Shown here in pieces: positions 45,106-52,240 of a stretch of DNA of 52,240 nucleotides. The notes below the pieces were generated by a model. The model searched no databases, was not told the DNA's origin, and worked only from the letters and a program-made list of their open reading frames with translations. The DNA is from Spirochaetota bacterium (GTDB lineage: Bacteria; Spirochaetota; UBA4802; UBA5550). The translations under genes were made by a program, and so were the position numbers. Within the stretch, counting starts at the first letter, position 1, and each line of letters opens with the position of its first letter. Location: contig JAFGJK010000085.1 in NCBI GenBank assembly GCA_016929135.1, forward strand, positions 1 through 52,240. The letters are read 5' to 3'.

Positions 45106-45697
45106 CGCCGGAGAGGATTATCTCGGCGAAGTCCGTCAGGATCCTGGCGGTGAGCCCCCAGATCTCGAAGTTACGGTAGTGGTAATAGTAAACCTTGAAC
45201 TGCCTGTTTTCGAAGGTATAGTACTCTATCCTTGAATGCCGGCGCTCCACGAAGAGCGAAATCGGCACCTCCAGGTAGTCGTCGATCTCGTCCTCGTTGA
45301 AGGTGTATTCCACCGGGTACTCCACGGCTCCGACGAAGGTGGAGACGAGAAATCCTGATATGGATATGAAGTCGTCGAACTTCCCCAGGTACTCGATCTT
45401 ATCCTCGGGTATCCCCACTTCCTCTAGGGTCTCCCGGTAGGCGGTCGTGAGGATGTCGCTGTCGGTATCGTCGTAGCCCCCACCCGGAAGCGACATCTGC
45501 CCCTTGTGGGTCTTCACCTTGTCTGTCCTTCTGGTGAGGAGGACATGGGGCTCCCCGTCCTTCTGCATGAACAGGATCATCACCGCTGCCGGCGCATATC
45601 CCGGAAATATCAGTGCCCGTGGCTCGTGGGCAGAGAGCCGTGATCTGAGGAGCTCCTTGAATTGATTGAAGTTATTATTCGACCGTTGTCTGTTCAT
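45089..45697 (-). CDS. Nudix hydrolase of the CoA pyrophosphatase type
   Basis: The protein has about 202 residues. The UPF0035-type motif that marks CoA pyrophosphatases is present, VLLTRRTDKVKTHKGQMSLPGG, running into the Nudix box GYDDTDSDILTTAYRETLEEVGI. The usual first Glu of the box is Ser here, as in the E. coli-type enzymes where this place is Ala or Ser; the catalytic RE-x-x-EE remains. Such enzymes hydrolyse CoA or oxidised CoA to phosphopantetheine and 3',5'-ADP. The start at 45697 is supported by GGTGATC upstream; a codon at 45721 is an alternative. Either start lies inside the end of the fumarase β gene, so expression is coupled to it. Confidence 0.87.
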   Translation of the reverse strand: MNRQRSNNNFNQFKELLRSRLSAHEPRALIFPGYAPAAVMILFMQKDGEPHVLLTRRTDKVKTHKGQMSLPGGGYDDTDSDILTTAYRETLEEVGIPEDKIEYLGKFDDFISISGFLVSTFVGAVEYPVEYTFNEDEIDDYLEVPISLFVERRHSRIEYYTFENRQFKVYYYHYRNFEIWGLTARILTDFAEIILSGANQSG

Positions 45698-46220
45698 AAA
45701 GATCACCGCCGAAGGTGTCATTTATCACTATGAGGGGAAAATCCTTTATCTCCATGCGGAAGACCGCCTCCGGACCCAGCTCCTCGAAGGCGATGACCTG
45801 TGCCGATACGATCCGCTCGCTCAGGTAGGCGCCGGCACCGCCATAGGTGCCGAAATAGACGGCCCTCCACTGACGCAGCATCTCCCGCGTATCCGGTCCC
45901 CGCCTCCCCTTGCCGATCATGCCCTTCAGCCCCCTGGAGAGCACCATGCTGGTGAATGGATCCATTCTGTAGGAGGTGGTGGGGCCGGCTGAGCCGATGA
46001 TGCGCCCCGGGCGCGCGGGGCTTGGACCGGTGTAGTACAGCACCTCTCCCTTGATGTTGAAGGGGAAGTCACTCCCCCTCTCCTCCAGCTCCTGAAGACG
46101 CTGGTGCGCCCTGTCCCTGGCGGAGTAGATCGTCCCCGAGAGGAGCACACGATCACCGGCCCGGAGACCGCGAACGGTCTCCTCGCTCAGGGGGGTGATG
46201 ATCCGTATCCGGTCGCTCAT
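45675..46220 (-). CDS. Class I fumarate hydratase, β subunit
   Basis: This protein of about 181 residues matches the C-terminal half of class I ([4Fe-4S]) fumarases: LSGTIYSARDRAHQRL, YYTGPSPARPGRIIGSAGPTTSYRMD, MIGKGRRG and AVYFGTYGGAGAYL. In the two-subunit form it joins the α subunit to hydrate fumarate to malate; L-tartrate dehydratase has the same architecture and is the main alternative. The start is placed at 46220, overlapping the α stop by 4 bp (ATGA). The frame is open 33 nt further upstream. Its C-terminal end overlaps the Nudix gene start by 23 bp. Confidence 0.93.
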   Translation of the reverse strand: MSDRIRIITPLSEETVRGLRAGDRVLLSGTIYSARDRAHQRLQELEERGSDFPFNIKGEVLYYTGPSPARPGRIIGSAGPTTSYRMDPFTSMVLSRGLKGMIGKGRRGPDTREMLRQWRAVYFGTYGGAGAYLSERIVSAQVIAFEELGPEAVFRMEIKDFPLIVINDTFGGDLYEQTTVE

Positions 46221-47059
46221 AGGGTACGGCTCCCGAAGCGCAGTGAATGGCAATTCATGTTGATGGCCACCGGGAGGGTGGCGATATGGGTGGGCGCCTC
46301 CTTGATGTACACCCTCGCGACTGTGAACGTCCCGCCGAATCCGAGCGGGCCGATGCCGGAGCGATTGATCCTCTGCATGATCTGATCCTCCAGGCCGCGA
46401 TAGTAGGGGTCCGGGTGCTCGGAGAGGATGCCGCGCAGCAGGGCCTTTTTGGAATTGAGCATCGCCTGGTCGGCAGACCCGCCTATTCCTATGCCGAGGA
46501 ACAGCGGCGGGCAGGGGTTCGGCCCGGCCTGTATCACCGCTTCGGTGATCTGCTGGATGATCAGCTCCGGCGGATCGGTGGGGCGAAACATCCTCAGCGC
46601 GGACATATTCTCCGATCCGCCCCCCTTCAGGTAAACGGTGAGGCGCATCCTCTCGCCCCGGACAATCTCGGTATGCAGGCCGCAGGGCGTGTTGGTCCCG
46701 GTATTGGTGCGCCGCAGCGGGTCCCTGACGATTGATTTTCTAAGATAGAATTTTTCATACGAATTCCTCACCGCGTCGTTCACCGCCTCGTCCAGGGGCT
46801 TCCCCGCGACATGCAGGTCCTGCCCCATCTCGATGAAGACGATGACCATCCCGCAATCCTGGCAGAGAGGGATCTCCCGATCCTTTGCGATGCGGCAGTT
46901 TTCGATCAGCACGTCCATCGTCTCCTTTGCCGTTTCAGAAGACTCCTGGTTTCTCAGACTGGCGAAGAGCTCTGCTGCCTCGGGAGGGAAGACGTGGTTC
47001 GTTTCATAGATGAGATCCCTTACTGCTGTCTCGATGGTGTCGGTATGAATTTCACGCAT
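46217..47059 (-). CDS. Class I fumarate hydratase, α subunit
   Basis: The 280-residue subunit holds the iron-sulfur cluster of class I fumarase. Cysteine motifs are visible in PLCQDCGMVIVFIEMG, TNTPCGLHTEIV and GPNPCPPLFLGIGIGGSAD; one Cys from each of these blocks fits the three cluster ligands. The enzyme converts fumarate to malate in the TCA cycle or in fumarate respiration, or dehydrates tartrate. The cluster makes it oxygen-sensitive, in keeping with the AOR enzyme at the left of the window. It is the first gene of a three-gene unit α-β-Nudix. The leader is short and AT-rich, and only a weak GGAA lies before the ATG. Confidence 0.94.
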   Translation of the reverse strand: MREIHTDTIETAVRDLIYETNHVFPPEAAELFASLRNQESSETAKETMDVLIENCRIAKDREIPLCQDCGMVIVFIEMGQDLHVAGKPLDEAVNDAVRNSYEKFYLRKSIVRDPLRRTNTGTNTPCGLHTEIVRGERMRLTVYLKGGGSENMSALRMFRPTDPPELIIQQITEAVIQAGPNPCPPLFLGIGIGGSADQAMLNSKKALLRGILSEHPDPYYRGLEDQIMQRINRSGIGPLGFGGTFTVARVYIKEAPTHIATLPVAINMNCHSLRFGSRTL

Positions 47060-47210
47060 TATTCATTCCAGAATCGGAGGAAGCATTCATAATTGAATGT
47101 AGAGTAACAAATTATCGACCGTGTATATTTTATCAATATACATTTACAAAATTATATTATTTTTTCATTCTATTTTGGTGGAAAATATGGAATTAATTAT
47201 ATTTTTTTAT

Positions 47211-47238
47211 TTGACATTAATCTTGAAAAACCTAATAG
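47211..47238 (+). promoter_or_regulatory. Promoter of the Loa22-like lipoprotein gene
   Basis: A perfect TTGACA (47211-47216) is followed after 16 bp by a weaker TAATAG (47233-47238), 49 bp before the ATG. It lies in a very AT-rich 227-bp divergent region (47060-47286), in contrast to the GC-rich surroundings, with poly-T and poly-A tracts just upstream of the -35 that may act as an UP element. This suggests high expression. Confidence 0.55.
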
Positions 47239-47286
47239 TTTAGTTCACTTTTATAAAATCAATAAATACAAAGTAAGGAGAAGAAC

Positions 47287-47799
47287 ATGAAAAAGAGCCT
47301 CTTTATAGTAAGCTCGTTATTGATGATTTCCGTACTCGTTGTCGCTTGCTCTTCGAGCCAGCAGACCGAGCCCGGGGTTCAGGACGTGAAGTATGATTCC
47401 AACGCATGGGTCTATGCTTCGAACAAATCCCTCGCAAGCTACCCCGTCAAGGGCTTCGGCTATAAAGACTCCAATGTCCCGACGATGGAGTGGAACAAGT
47501 GGGCGACGGCAGCTGCGCCGATAGTGAACAAGATCGTCGGCGAACTCCCCGACGGGTATGTCCTGCAGGTTACCGGCCATACCGATTCCAGGGGCCCGGA
47601 GACCGCCATGGGCAACAAACCCGGCAACCTGAAGATCTCCTCGGACCGTGCACGGAACGTTCACAATCTGCTGAAGGCGAAGGGCGTCACCTCTCCCAAG
47701 GTTGTATCGAAGGGTGTTGGATCTTCGGAGCCGATGTCCGGTATTGCCACCGACGATCCCCAGCAGAGAAGGGTGACATTCCAGGTCGTTCCCAAATAA
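47287..47799 (+). CDS. Loa22-like OmpA-domain lipoprotein
   Basis: The 170-residue protein has a lipoprotein signal (MKKSLFIVSSLLMISVLVVAC, lipobox VVAC near residue 21) and an OmpA-type peptidoglycan-binding domain: GELPDGYVLQVTGHTDSRGPE, GNLKISSDRARNVHNLL and VVSKGVGSSEPMSGIATDD...RRVTFQV. The order and wording match the Leptospira lipoprotein Loa22 as I recall it, including FxYKxxxVPxxxWxKW before the OmpA core and the PE-xxxG-xKxGN insertion. It should sit in the outer membrane and hold peptidoglycan. AAGGAG seven bases before the ATG is a strong ribosome-binding site. It has its own promoter and terminator, so it is monocistronic and probably abundant. Confidence 0.9.
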   Translation: MKKSLFIVSSLLMISVLVVACSSSQQTEPGVQDVKYDSNAWVYASNKSLASYPVKGFGYKDSNVPTMEWNKWATAAAPIVNKIVGELPDGYVLQVTGHTDSRGPETAMGNKPGNLKISSDRARNVHNLLKAKGVTSPKVVSKGVGSSEPMSGIATDDPQQRRVTFQVVPK

Positions 47800-47820
47800 A
47801 ATAGCTATTCATGAATACCG

Positions 47821-47849
47821 AATGCCCGGCCTGTCCGGGCATTTTTTTT
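47821..47849 (+). terminator. Intrinsic terminator after the Loa22-like gene
   Basis: The stem AATGCCCGG (47821-47829) and CCGGGCATT (47835-47843) has a 5-nt loop and a T run to 47849. It ends the lipoprotein transcript 22 bp after the stop codon. Confidence 0.92.
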
Positions 47850-47944
47850 CTATTCCACTGTCCGGGGAGGGCGAACTCCTTGACATTACGCCTCATCGCA
47901 TCTCTGATTGCAACCGACGGACGATAAGCAAAGAGGACGCGAGA

Positions 47945-49075
47945 ATGACAATGCTGAAGGCAGTGACTATAATCATGTTTGCAATTCTTTCCCTGAGCCA
48001 GATACCGGTGCGGGAGATCCCGGACCGGGAATACCTGATCTCGGGGCAGAATACCGTGCAGAAGATTTACTATCAGACCAGCTCTCGCTACAGCAGGATC
48101 CACTCCGGTAGGATGGCCATGGACAGCGACCGGGACACCTCCTGGATATCCGAAAAGAGCGTCGGGCCGCACTGGATAGAGATCGATTTCGGGATCAAGC
48201 GCCTCATGTCATCGATCATTGTCCATGTGGGGAGGAAGAACAACTACCGCACGGTCCGGACCTTCACGCTGCAGTTTCTCCATCAGGGGGTGTGGTTTGA
48301 TTTCGCCACGGTGAACTGCGAGCGGCGTTCGTTTTTCGGAACGCGTTACAACGACACGATCACCATCGATCTGGGTGGCGTGGATGCCAGCACCTTCAGG
48401 ATCTACATACCCCCGGGCGGCACCTACAACGGTTACGCGGCGATCTCTGAGATCGAGGCGTATGTCGGTACCGGTCGCATACGGTACTATGACGAGCGGC
48501 TGAAGGGCCTCTGCTTTCCCATAGAGAACGGCTACCTCCCGGAGGCTGACGAAAGCTACCCCAATGCACCGCGCAAGTACCGGGGGGGAAGGCATGTAGG
48601 TCTCGATATCTATTACTACCATAAGGATAATTCATACGACCCCCTCCCCGTAACGAAGGACACGCCGGTACTCGCCGCAGACGACGGCGAGGTGATTCGG
48701 GTAGACCGCGATTACAAGGCGCTGACGGTGAGCGAATGGAAGGCGCAGTCGCAGTACTATCAGAATAATCCGCATACCTTTGACGCCCGGTCATTCGGCG
48801 GCAGGCAGGTGTGGATTGACCATAAAAACGGCGTCGTGACGACATACAACCATCTCTCGAGGATTGCTTCCGGCATCAGGAAGGGGAGCAGCGTTTCGAA
48901 GGGGGAGCGTATCGGCTGGGTCGGTAACTCCGGCCTGCTGGGTGAGGCGGAGGGGAGGCAGTACGGGACCCATCTCCACTTCGAGATTTGGGTCGATTCC
49001 TACTACCTGGGCTGCGGGATGGCTCTCCCGGAAATCAAAAACTATCTGACATGGATCTTTTTCCCTATGCAGTGA
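47945..49075 (+). CDS. Exported discoidin-like plus M23 (LytM) peptidase domain protein
   Basis: The 376-residue protein has an N-terminal hydrophobic signal (MLKAVTIIMFAILSLSQIPV). Residues ~35-180 look like a discoidin/F5-8C or NADase-type glycan-binding domain (MAMDSDRDTSWISEKSVGPHWIEIDFG, TFRIYIPPGGTYNGYAAISEIEAYVG). Residues ~210-350 are an M23 endopeptidase domain with HVGLD (near 216-220; HxxxD) and GTHLHFEIW (HxH near 342-346), so the zinc site appears complete. It should bind a glycan and cut peptidoglycan cross-links or act as an activator. The start at 47945 has AGAGGA upstream; the longer frame from 47822 runs into the terminator of the lipoprotein gene. Confidence 0.88.
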   Translation: MTMLKAVTIIMFAILSLSQIPVREIPDREYLISGQNTVQKIYYQTSSRYSRIHSGRMAMDSDRDTSWISEKSVGPHWIEIDFGIKRLMSSIIVHVGRKNNYRTVRTFTLQFLHQGVWFDFATVNCERRSFFGTRYNDTITIDLGGVDASTFRIYIPPGGTYNGYAAISEIEAYVGTGRIRYYDERLKGLCFPIENGYLPEADESYPNAPRKYRGGRHVGLDIYYYHKDNSYDPLPVTKDTPVLAADDGEVIRVDRDYKALTVSEWKAQSQYYQNNPHTFDARSFGGRQVWIDHKNGVVTTYNHLSRIASGIRKGSSVSKGERIGWVGNSGLLGEAEGRQYGTHLHFEIWVDSYYLGCGMALPEIKNYLTWIFFPMQ

Positions 49076-49147
49076 GGAGCGGCAGACGATGAATGGAAGG
49101 TGCACAGGTATTTATCGACTTCCGTCGTACGTAACAGCGGGGTCGCC

Positions 49148-50248
49148 ATGAGTGCCGCCAGAATCATTCCCGCAGTGATGCTCTGCGTCATCATGGCCGC
49201 TGGATGCCAGTCTGTCGGCGATACGGCGCGTCTCAATGAAGAGATCTCCAGGCTTCATCGGGAGATCGCCGAACTGAAAAGCGACGGCCGCTTCTCAATA
49301 CTCTTCATCGGTGATATCATCTTAGTAAACCACACGAAGCGACTTATGAGAAGAAGGGGGGCGGAATATCCTTTCAGAAAAATACGGGAAAGCCTCATGG
49401 AGTACGATTTCGTGGTGGGCAACCTTGAGACGCCGATAACACGCAGGGGGACCCCGGTGCGGAACAGGTACTATGTTTTCCAGCTGGATCCCTCCCTCTC
49501 GAACGCCCTGAAGAGCATTCCTCTCACGGCGGTCACCCTGGGGAACAACCACCTATTCGATTACGGACCGGAGGGAGTACATGACACGGTTGCGCGGCTG
49601 GAGGAACTGAAGATCGTACACTCCGGGGCCGGTGCCAACCTCAGCGAGGCGCGCCGTCCGGTCGTTCTGAAGCACGGCTATTCCAATGTCTATATCCTGT
49701 CCTACTGCGGCAGGCCCCCCGAACGGTTTTACGCCACCGATGATCAGCCGGGGACCGCACCGATGGATCTCAAAATCATCACCGAGGATATCGAGAGATA
49801 CAAGAGGTACGACAACCTTGTGATCGTATCGCTGCACTGGGGGATAGAGCAGACCCACATGGTGCAGAAGGATCAAATCTCCTTGGCGCATGATATAATT
49901 GACGCCGGCGCCGATGCGATCATCGGCCATCATCCCCACTGGCCGCAGGGGATAGAGATCTATAGGAAAAGACCGATCCTCTATTCCCTGGGGAATTTCG
50001 TCAACGGGCACTTCAACAAGGTTGAGAAGGACAACATCATGGCGGCGTTTCATCTGAACAGGAATGCCATCGAGGCGATCGAGATCATCCCGATTGCCGG
50101 GAAAAACCGTGTGGTGAAGTTCCAGCCCTATGTTCTCAGTGGGCAGGAGGCGAAGGGGAATCTCATGCTGCTTTACAATCTTTCGAAATACCTGAAGTCA
50201 GAATTCGAGATCATCGGGAGCAAGGGACTGCTGGTGTTTGACCGCTGA
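49148..50248 (+). CDS. CapA-family (poly-γ-glutamate capsule-type) lipoprotein
   Basis: This protein of about 366 residues has a lipoprotein signal (MSAARIIPAVMLCVIMAAGC) and a CapA/PGA_cap phosphoesterase-like domain: LFIGDIILVNH, VVGNLETPIT, LGNNHLFDYG, VSLHWGIEQ and IIGHHPHWPQGIEIYRKRPILYSLGNFV. The conserved Asp, Asn and His residues for two metal ions are present. Family members are linked to capsule synthesis, but many spirochaete and Gram-negative members have other, unknown roles; no capsule ligase genes (capB, capC) are near, so this name is a family label only. The frame begins 48 nt earlier, but ATG at 49148 gives the lipoprotein signal with a GGGG before it. Confidence 0.87.
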   Translation: MSAARIIPAVMLCVIMAAGCQSVGDTARLNEEISRLHREIAELKSDGRFSILFIGDIILVNHTKRLMRRRGAEYPFRKIRESLMEYDFVVGNLETPITRRGTPVRNRYYVFQLDPSLSNALKSIPLTAVTLGNNHLFDYGPEGVHDTVARLEELKIVHSGAGANLSEARRPVVLKHGYSNVYILSYCGRPPERFYATDDQPGTAPMDLKIITEDIERYKRYDNLVIVSLHWGIEQTHMVQKDQISLAHDIIDAGADAIIGHHPHWPQGIEIYRKRPILYSLGNFVNGHFNKVEKDNIMAAFHLNRNAIEAIEIIPIAGKNRVVKFQPYVLSGQEAKGNLMLLYNLSKYLKSEFEIIGSKGLLVFDR

Positions 50249-50291
50249 GTCGACACACGGGGGCCCGAGGTCCGGCGGGAATAGAATCCAC

Positions 50292-50552
50292 ATGACGGAA
50301 AAGATGAAACGAACGATAGAGTATCCTGCTGAGATCACCTTCAAATCGGTATTCCGGAGGTCACAATACACAACCGATATGGTCGCGGCGATTATGGATG
50401 AGCTGAGCCTGCAGGGCACCGTTACCGCCAGGGAAAGTCGGAACGGCACCTTCGTCTCGGTGACCGTCACGGCCGTCTTCCCCTCCGAGGAGGTACTGAA
50501 CGATCTCTGCGGCAGGGTATCCGACATTGAGGGCTTCGTAATGCTCTTCTAG
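50292..50552 (+). CDS. DUF493 (YbeD-like) small protein
   Basis: The 86-residue protein resembles E. coli YbeD in length and order: IEYPAEITFKSVF at the start, RESRNGTFVSVTVTA in the middle and VSDIEGFVMLF at the end, giving the ferredoxin-like fold of DUF493. The family is conserved but functionally unassigned; a small-molecule-binding or regulatory role has been suggested. The start codon at 50292 is in frame with a longer open frame from 50238 that would overlap the upstream stop. The gene converges on the flavoprotein gene with 6 bp between stops. Confidence 0.75.
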   Translation: MTEKMKRTIEYPAEITFKSVFRRSQYTTDMVAAIMDELSLQGTVTARESRNGTFVSVTVTAVFPSEEVLNDLCGRVSDIEGFVMLF

Positions 50553-50558
50553 TCCGCC

Positions 50559-51776
50559 TCAGCACTGGCTTGCCCCCGCGATCGCGCCGGTACTCCAGGC
50601 GAACTGAAGGTTGTAGCCGCCGCTTTCGCCGTCAATGTCCAGCACCTCGCCGGTGATATAGACCCCGGGCTTAATCTTTGATTCCATTGTAGCGCCGTTG
50701 ATCTCGTTAACGTCGATGCCGCCTGCTGCTGCGACCGCCTCGCTGAAGTCCCTGGGGCGACCGGGCTGAATGGTGAGGCGTTTCAGAATCTTCAGCACTG
50801 CTCCCCTCTCCGCAGGGGTGAGGGCTCCGGATTTTCTATCGGCCTGTATTCCTGCCATCTCCAGCAGTACCTGCGGCATGCGGCGCGGCAGCGTCCCCTG
50901 GAGGCTGAAGGCCGCCCCCTTATCCCCGTCTGTCCAGAGTATCTCCAGCCGTTCCCGCAGATCCTCCTCCGTCATCCCGGGGAAGAGATCGATAACGATC
51001 ACCGGCTGCTGGTGCTGCAGCACCAGCTCGTTCGCCGCGCGTGATACGTCCAGGGCCGCGGGACCAGAGATGCCGTAGGCGGTGAAGAGGATCTCGCCGC
51101 CGGAGCGGGACTTCGTTTTCCCGTTCAGGAGGACCTCTATCCCCACCTCCCATTTGATCCCCTGGAGGCGATGGAGAATCCTCAGGGGGATTGTTATCGG
51201 CAGAATTGCGGGGAATGGCTCGTGAACGCCATGGCCGAGGGATTCGGCGAGCTCGTAACCGGAACGGGAGGCCCCCAGGGGGGAATATGCGCAGCTCCCG
51301 GCAGACAGGATGACGCGCTCGAATTCATGCCGCTCCCTGCCGGCTGTCTCCAGTAGCAAGTGATCCCCCCGTGTCCGTATCGCGTCCACCCTCCGATGCA
51401 GCGAAATCGTCACACCGAGCTTACGGGTTTCGTACTCCAGCACATCCAGAACCGAGGAGGCCTGGAGCGATGCCGGGTAGAGTTTCCCCTCTTCCCCCTC
51501 CACCAGGGGGAGCCCGATTCCCCTGAAAAAATCTATGGTGTCCTGCAGGCCGAAACGGGCGAAGACATTGTTCACGAAACGGGGATTGTGACCGTGGTAG
51601 TGAGATACGTCAATGTCGGTGTTGGTGATATTGCATCTGCCGTTACCGGTGGCCAGGAGTTTTCTGCCGATTTTCTTCTGCTTCTCGAATAGCGTGACGG
51701 CGGCACCCTTTCTTGCCGCCTGTATTGCGGCAATAAGTCCCGAGGCGCCGCCGCCGATGATTCCTACTCGTTTCAA
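50559..51776 (-). CDS. HI0933/YhiN-family FAD-dependent oxidoreductase
   Basis: The 405-residue flavoprotein starts with the dinucleotide-binding motif VGIIGGGASGLIAAIQAARKG and the family motif EKQKKIGRKLLATGNGRCNITN at about residue 30-51. Further blocks are VILSAGSCAYSPLGASRSGYELAESLGH and the C-terminal FAD contact KPGVYITGEVLDIDGESGGYNLQFAWSTGAIAG. BaiN, a member, reduces bile-acid intermediates, but most members have no assigned substrate. It is a cytoplasmic protein. It lies 65 bp downstream of glpX on the same strand and may share its transcript. Confidence 0.92.
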   Translation of the reverse strand: MKRVGIIGGGASGLIAAIQAARKGAAVTLFEKQKKIGRKLLATGNGRCNITNTDIDVSHYHGHNPRFVNNVFARFGLQDTIDFFRGIGLPLVEGEEGKLYPASLQASSVLDVLEYETRKLGVTISLHRRVDAIRTRGDHLLLETAGRERHEFERVILSAGSCAYSPLGASRSGYELAESLGHGVHEPFPAILPITIPLRILHRLQGIKWEVGIEVLLNGKTKSRSGGEILFTAYGISGPAALDVSRAANELVLQHQQPVIVIDLFPGMTEEDLRERLEILWTDGDKGAAFSLQGTLPRRMPQVLLEMAGIQADRKSGALTPAERGAVLKILKRLTIQPGRPRDFSEAVAAAGGIDVNEINGATMESKIKPGVYITGEVLDIDGESGGYNLQFAWSTGAIAGASQC

Positions 51777-51841
51777 CCGTCTCTTCGCGATCGTATGTTC
51801 ATGCGTTTCCTGTCCGGTGGGCCCTGGGGTTTCTTCACGGG

Positions 51842-52240
51842 TCAGAATATCGGTTTGAAGTCAAACTGGTGGATCGCCCTTATGAACCGCAATGTATGGG
51901 TTTTCTGCCGCAGCAGGATGGAGTTGGTCTCCGCCCCCCCGGAAAAATATCGTACGCCGGGGAGGAGCACGCCGTCCGTGATCCCCGTTATGGCCACCAT
52001 GACATCATTCCCCTTCACGAGGTCCCCGATGCCGAAGATCCTGTCGGGATTCCCCCCGGTCGCCTCATCCGCCCGTTCGCGCTCCTCGTCGCTGCTGTAG
52101 ACGAAACGGGACTGCAGGTCACCGTCGAGGCACTTCAGCGCCGCCGCGGCGATCATACCCTCCTTGGCCCCCCCTATGCCCATGAGCATATCGATGGCCT
52201 TGCTCTCGAAGGCCGTGGTTATGGCGCCGGAGATGTCGCC
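51842..52240 (-). CDS. glpX: Class II fructose-1,6-bisphosphatase GlpX (C-terminal part, truncated by window edge)
   Basis: The reading frame is open to the right edge and codes for about 132 residues of the C-terminal part of GlpX: DISGAITTAFESKAIDMLMG, GGAKEGMIAAAALKCLDGDLQ, then GNDVMVAITGITDGVLLPGV. The gene's start lies outside the window. The enzyme dephosphorylates fructose-1,6-bisphosphate in gluconeogenesis. A pyruvate kinase lies in the same window, but not close to it. Confidence 0.93.
   Translation of the reverse strand, partial: GDISGAITTAFESKAIDMLMGIGGAKEGMIAAAALKCLDGDLQSRFVYSSDEERERADEATGGNPDRIFGIGDLVKGNDVMVAITGITDGVLLPGVRYFSGGAETNSILLRQKTHTLRFIRAIHQFDFKPIF

Noticed and set aside
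49148..50248. Capsule biosynthesis locus based on the CapA-like protein
   Set aside because: No poly-glutamate ligase or other capsule gene is adjacent; CapA-type domains occur widely outside capsule systems.

Overview
The window is about 52 kb of a GC-rich, gene-dense bacterial chromosome with a diderm envelope, as shown by TolC, OmpA-like proteins, a predicted β-barrel and lipoproteins. The best lineage clue is the lipoprotein at 47287-47799, which resembles Loa22 of Leptospira through most of its mature length. The 23S rRNA 3' end at the left edge runs straight into a terminator with no 5S gene, which recalls the dispersed rRNA genes of Leptospira. A SpoIIE-type phosphatase, a CHASE2 cyclase and FecR-domain proteins also fit. 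I infer a spirochaete, probably related to Leptospirae and possibly uncultured. No phage, IS element, CRISPR array or tRNA was seen.

Left part (1-15 kb): the 23S end and terminator; a convergent aldehyde:ferredoxin oxidoreductase with its ferredoxin; about 600 bp without a recognisable gene; a zinc-ribbon membrane protein downstream of a class A PBP; a small exported protein and a DUF401-type permease; a DUF4139 (MuiA-like) protein; pyruvate kinase; ruvA; and a membrane-bound SpoIIE-type phosphatase.

Middle (15-33 kb): a complete efflux operon (TetR, TolC, HlyD, ABC ATPase, two ABC-2 permeases, second ABC ATPase) behind a near-consensus promoter with repeat elements; a DcrB-like lipoprotein; an inositol-monophosphatase-family enzyme; a glycan-type operon (4-TM protein built from a duplicated unit, two paralogous GT4 glycosyltransferases, a methyltransferase); then two large envelope proteins, one with FlgD-like Ig repeats plus an OmpA domain and one of 1229 residues with TPR, DUF3857 and transglutaminase-like domains.

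Right part (33-52 kb): a long minus-strand series, in transcription order FecR protein, small exported protein, β-barrel, CHASE2-adenylate cyclase, CtpA protease, TsaD, two unrecognised proteins and an exported phospholipase D-like protein. The promoter before fecR overlaps an imperfect 38-bp palindrome. Beyond it lie a divergent DUF1189-like gene, a class I fumarase α/β pair overlapping a CoA-pyrophosphatase-type Nudix gene, the Loa22-like lipoprotein with its own promoter and terminator, a discoidin-M23 peptidase, a CapA-like lipoprotein, a DUF493 protein, an HI0933-family flavoprotein and a truncated glpX.

The strongest candidate for a little-described system is the FecR / small exported protein / barrel / CHASE2-cyclase cluster, read here as an envelope-to-cAMP sensing module. 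The two-gene OmpA-Ig plus TPR-DUF3857-transglutaminase unit comes second. All functional readings rest on motifs recognised by eye; no database search was possible.
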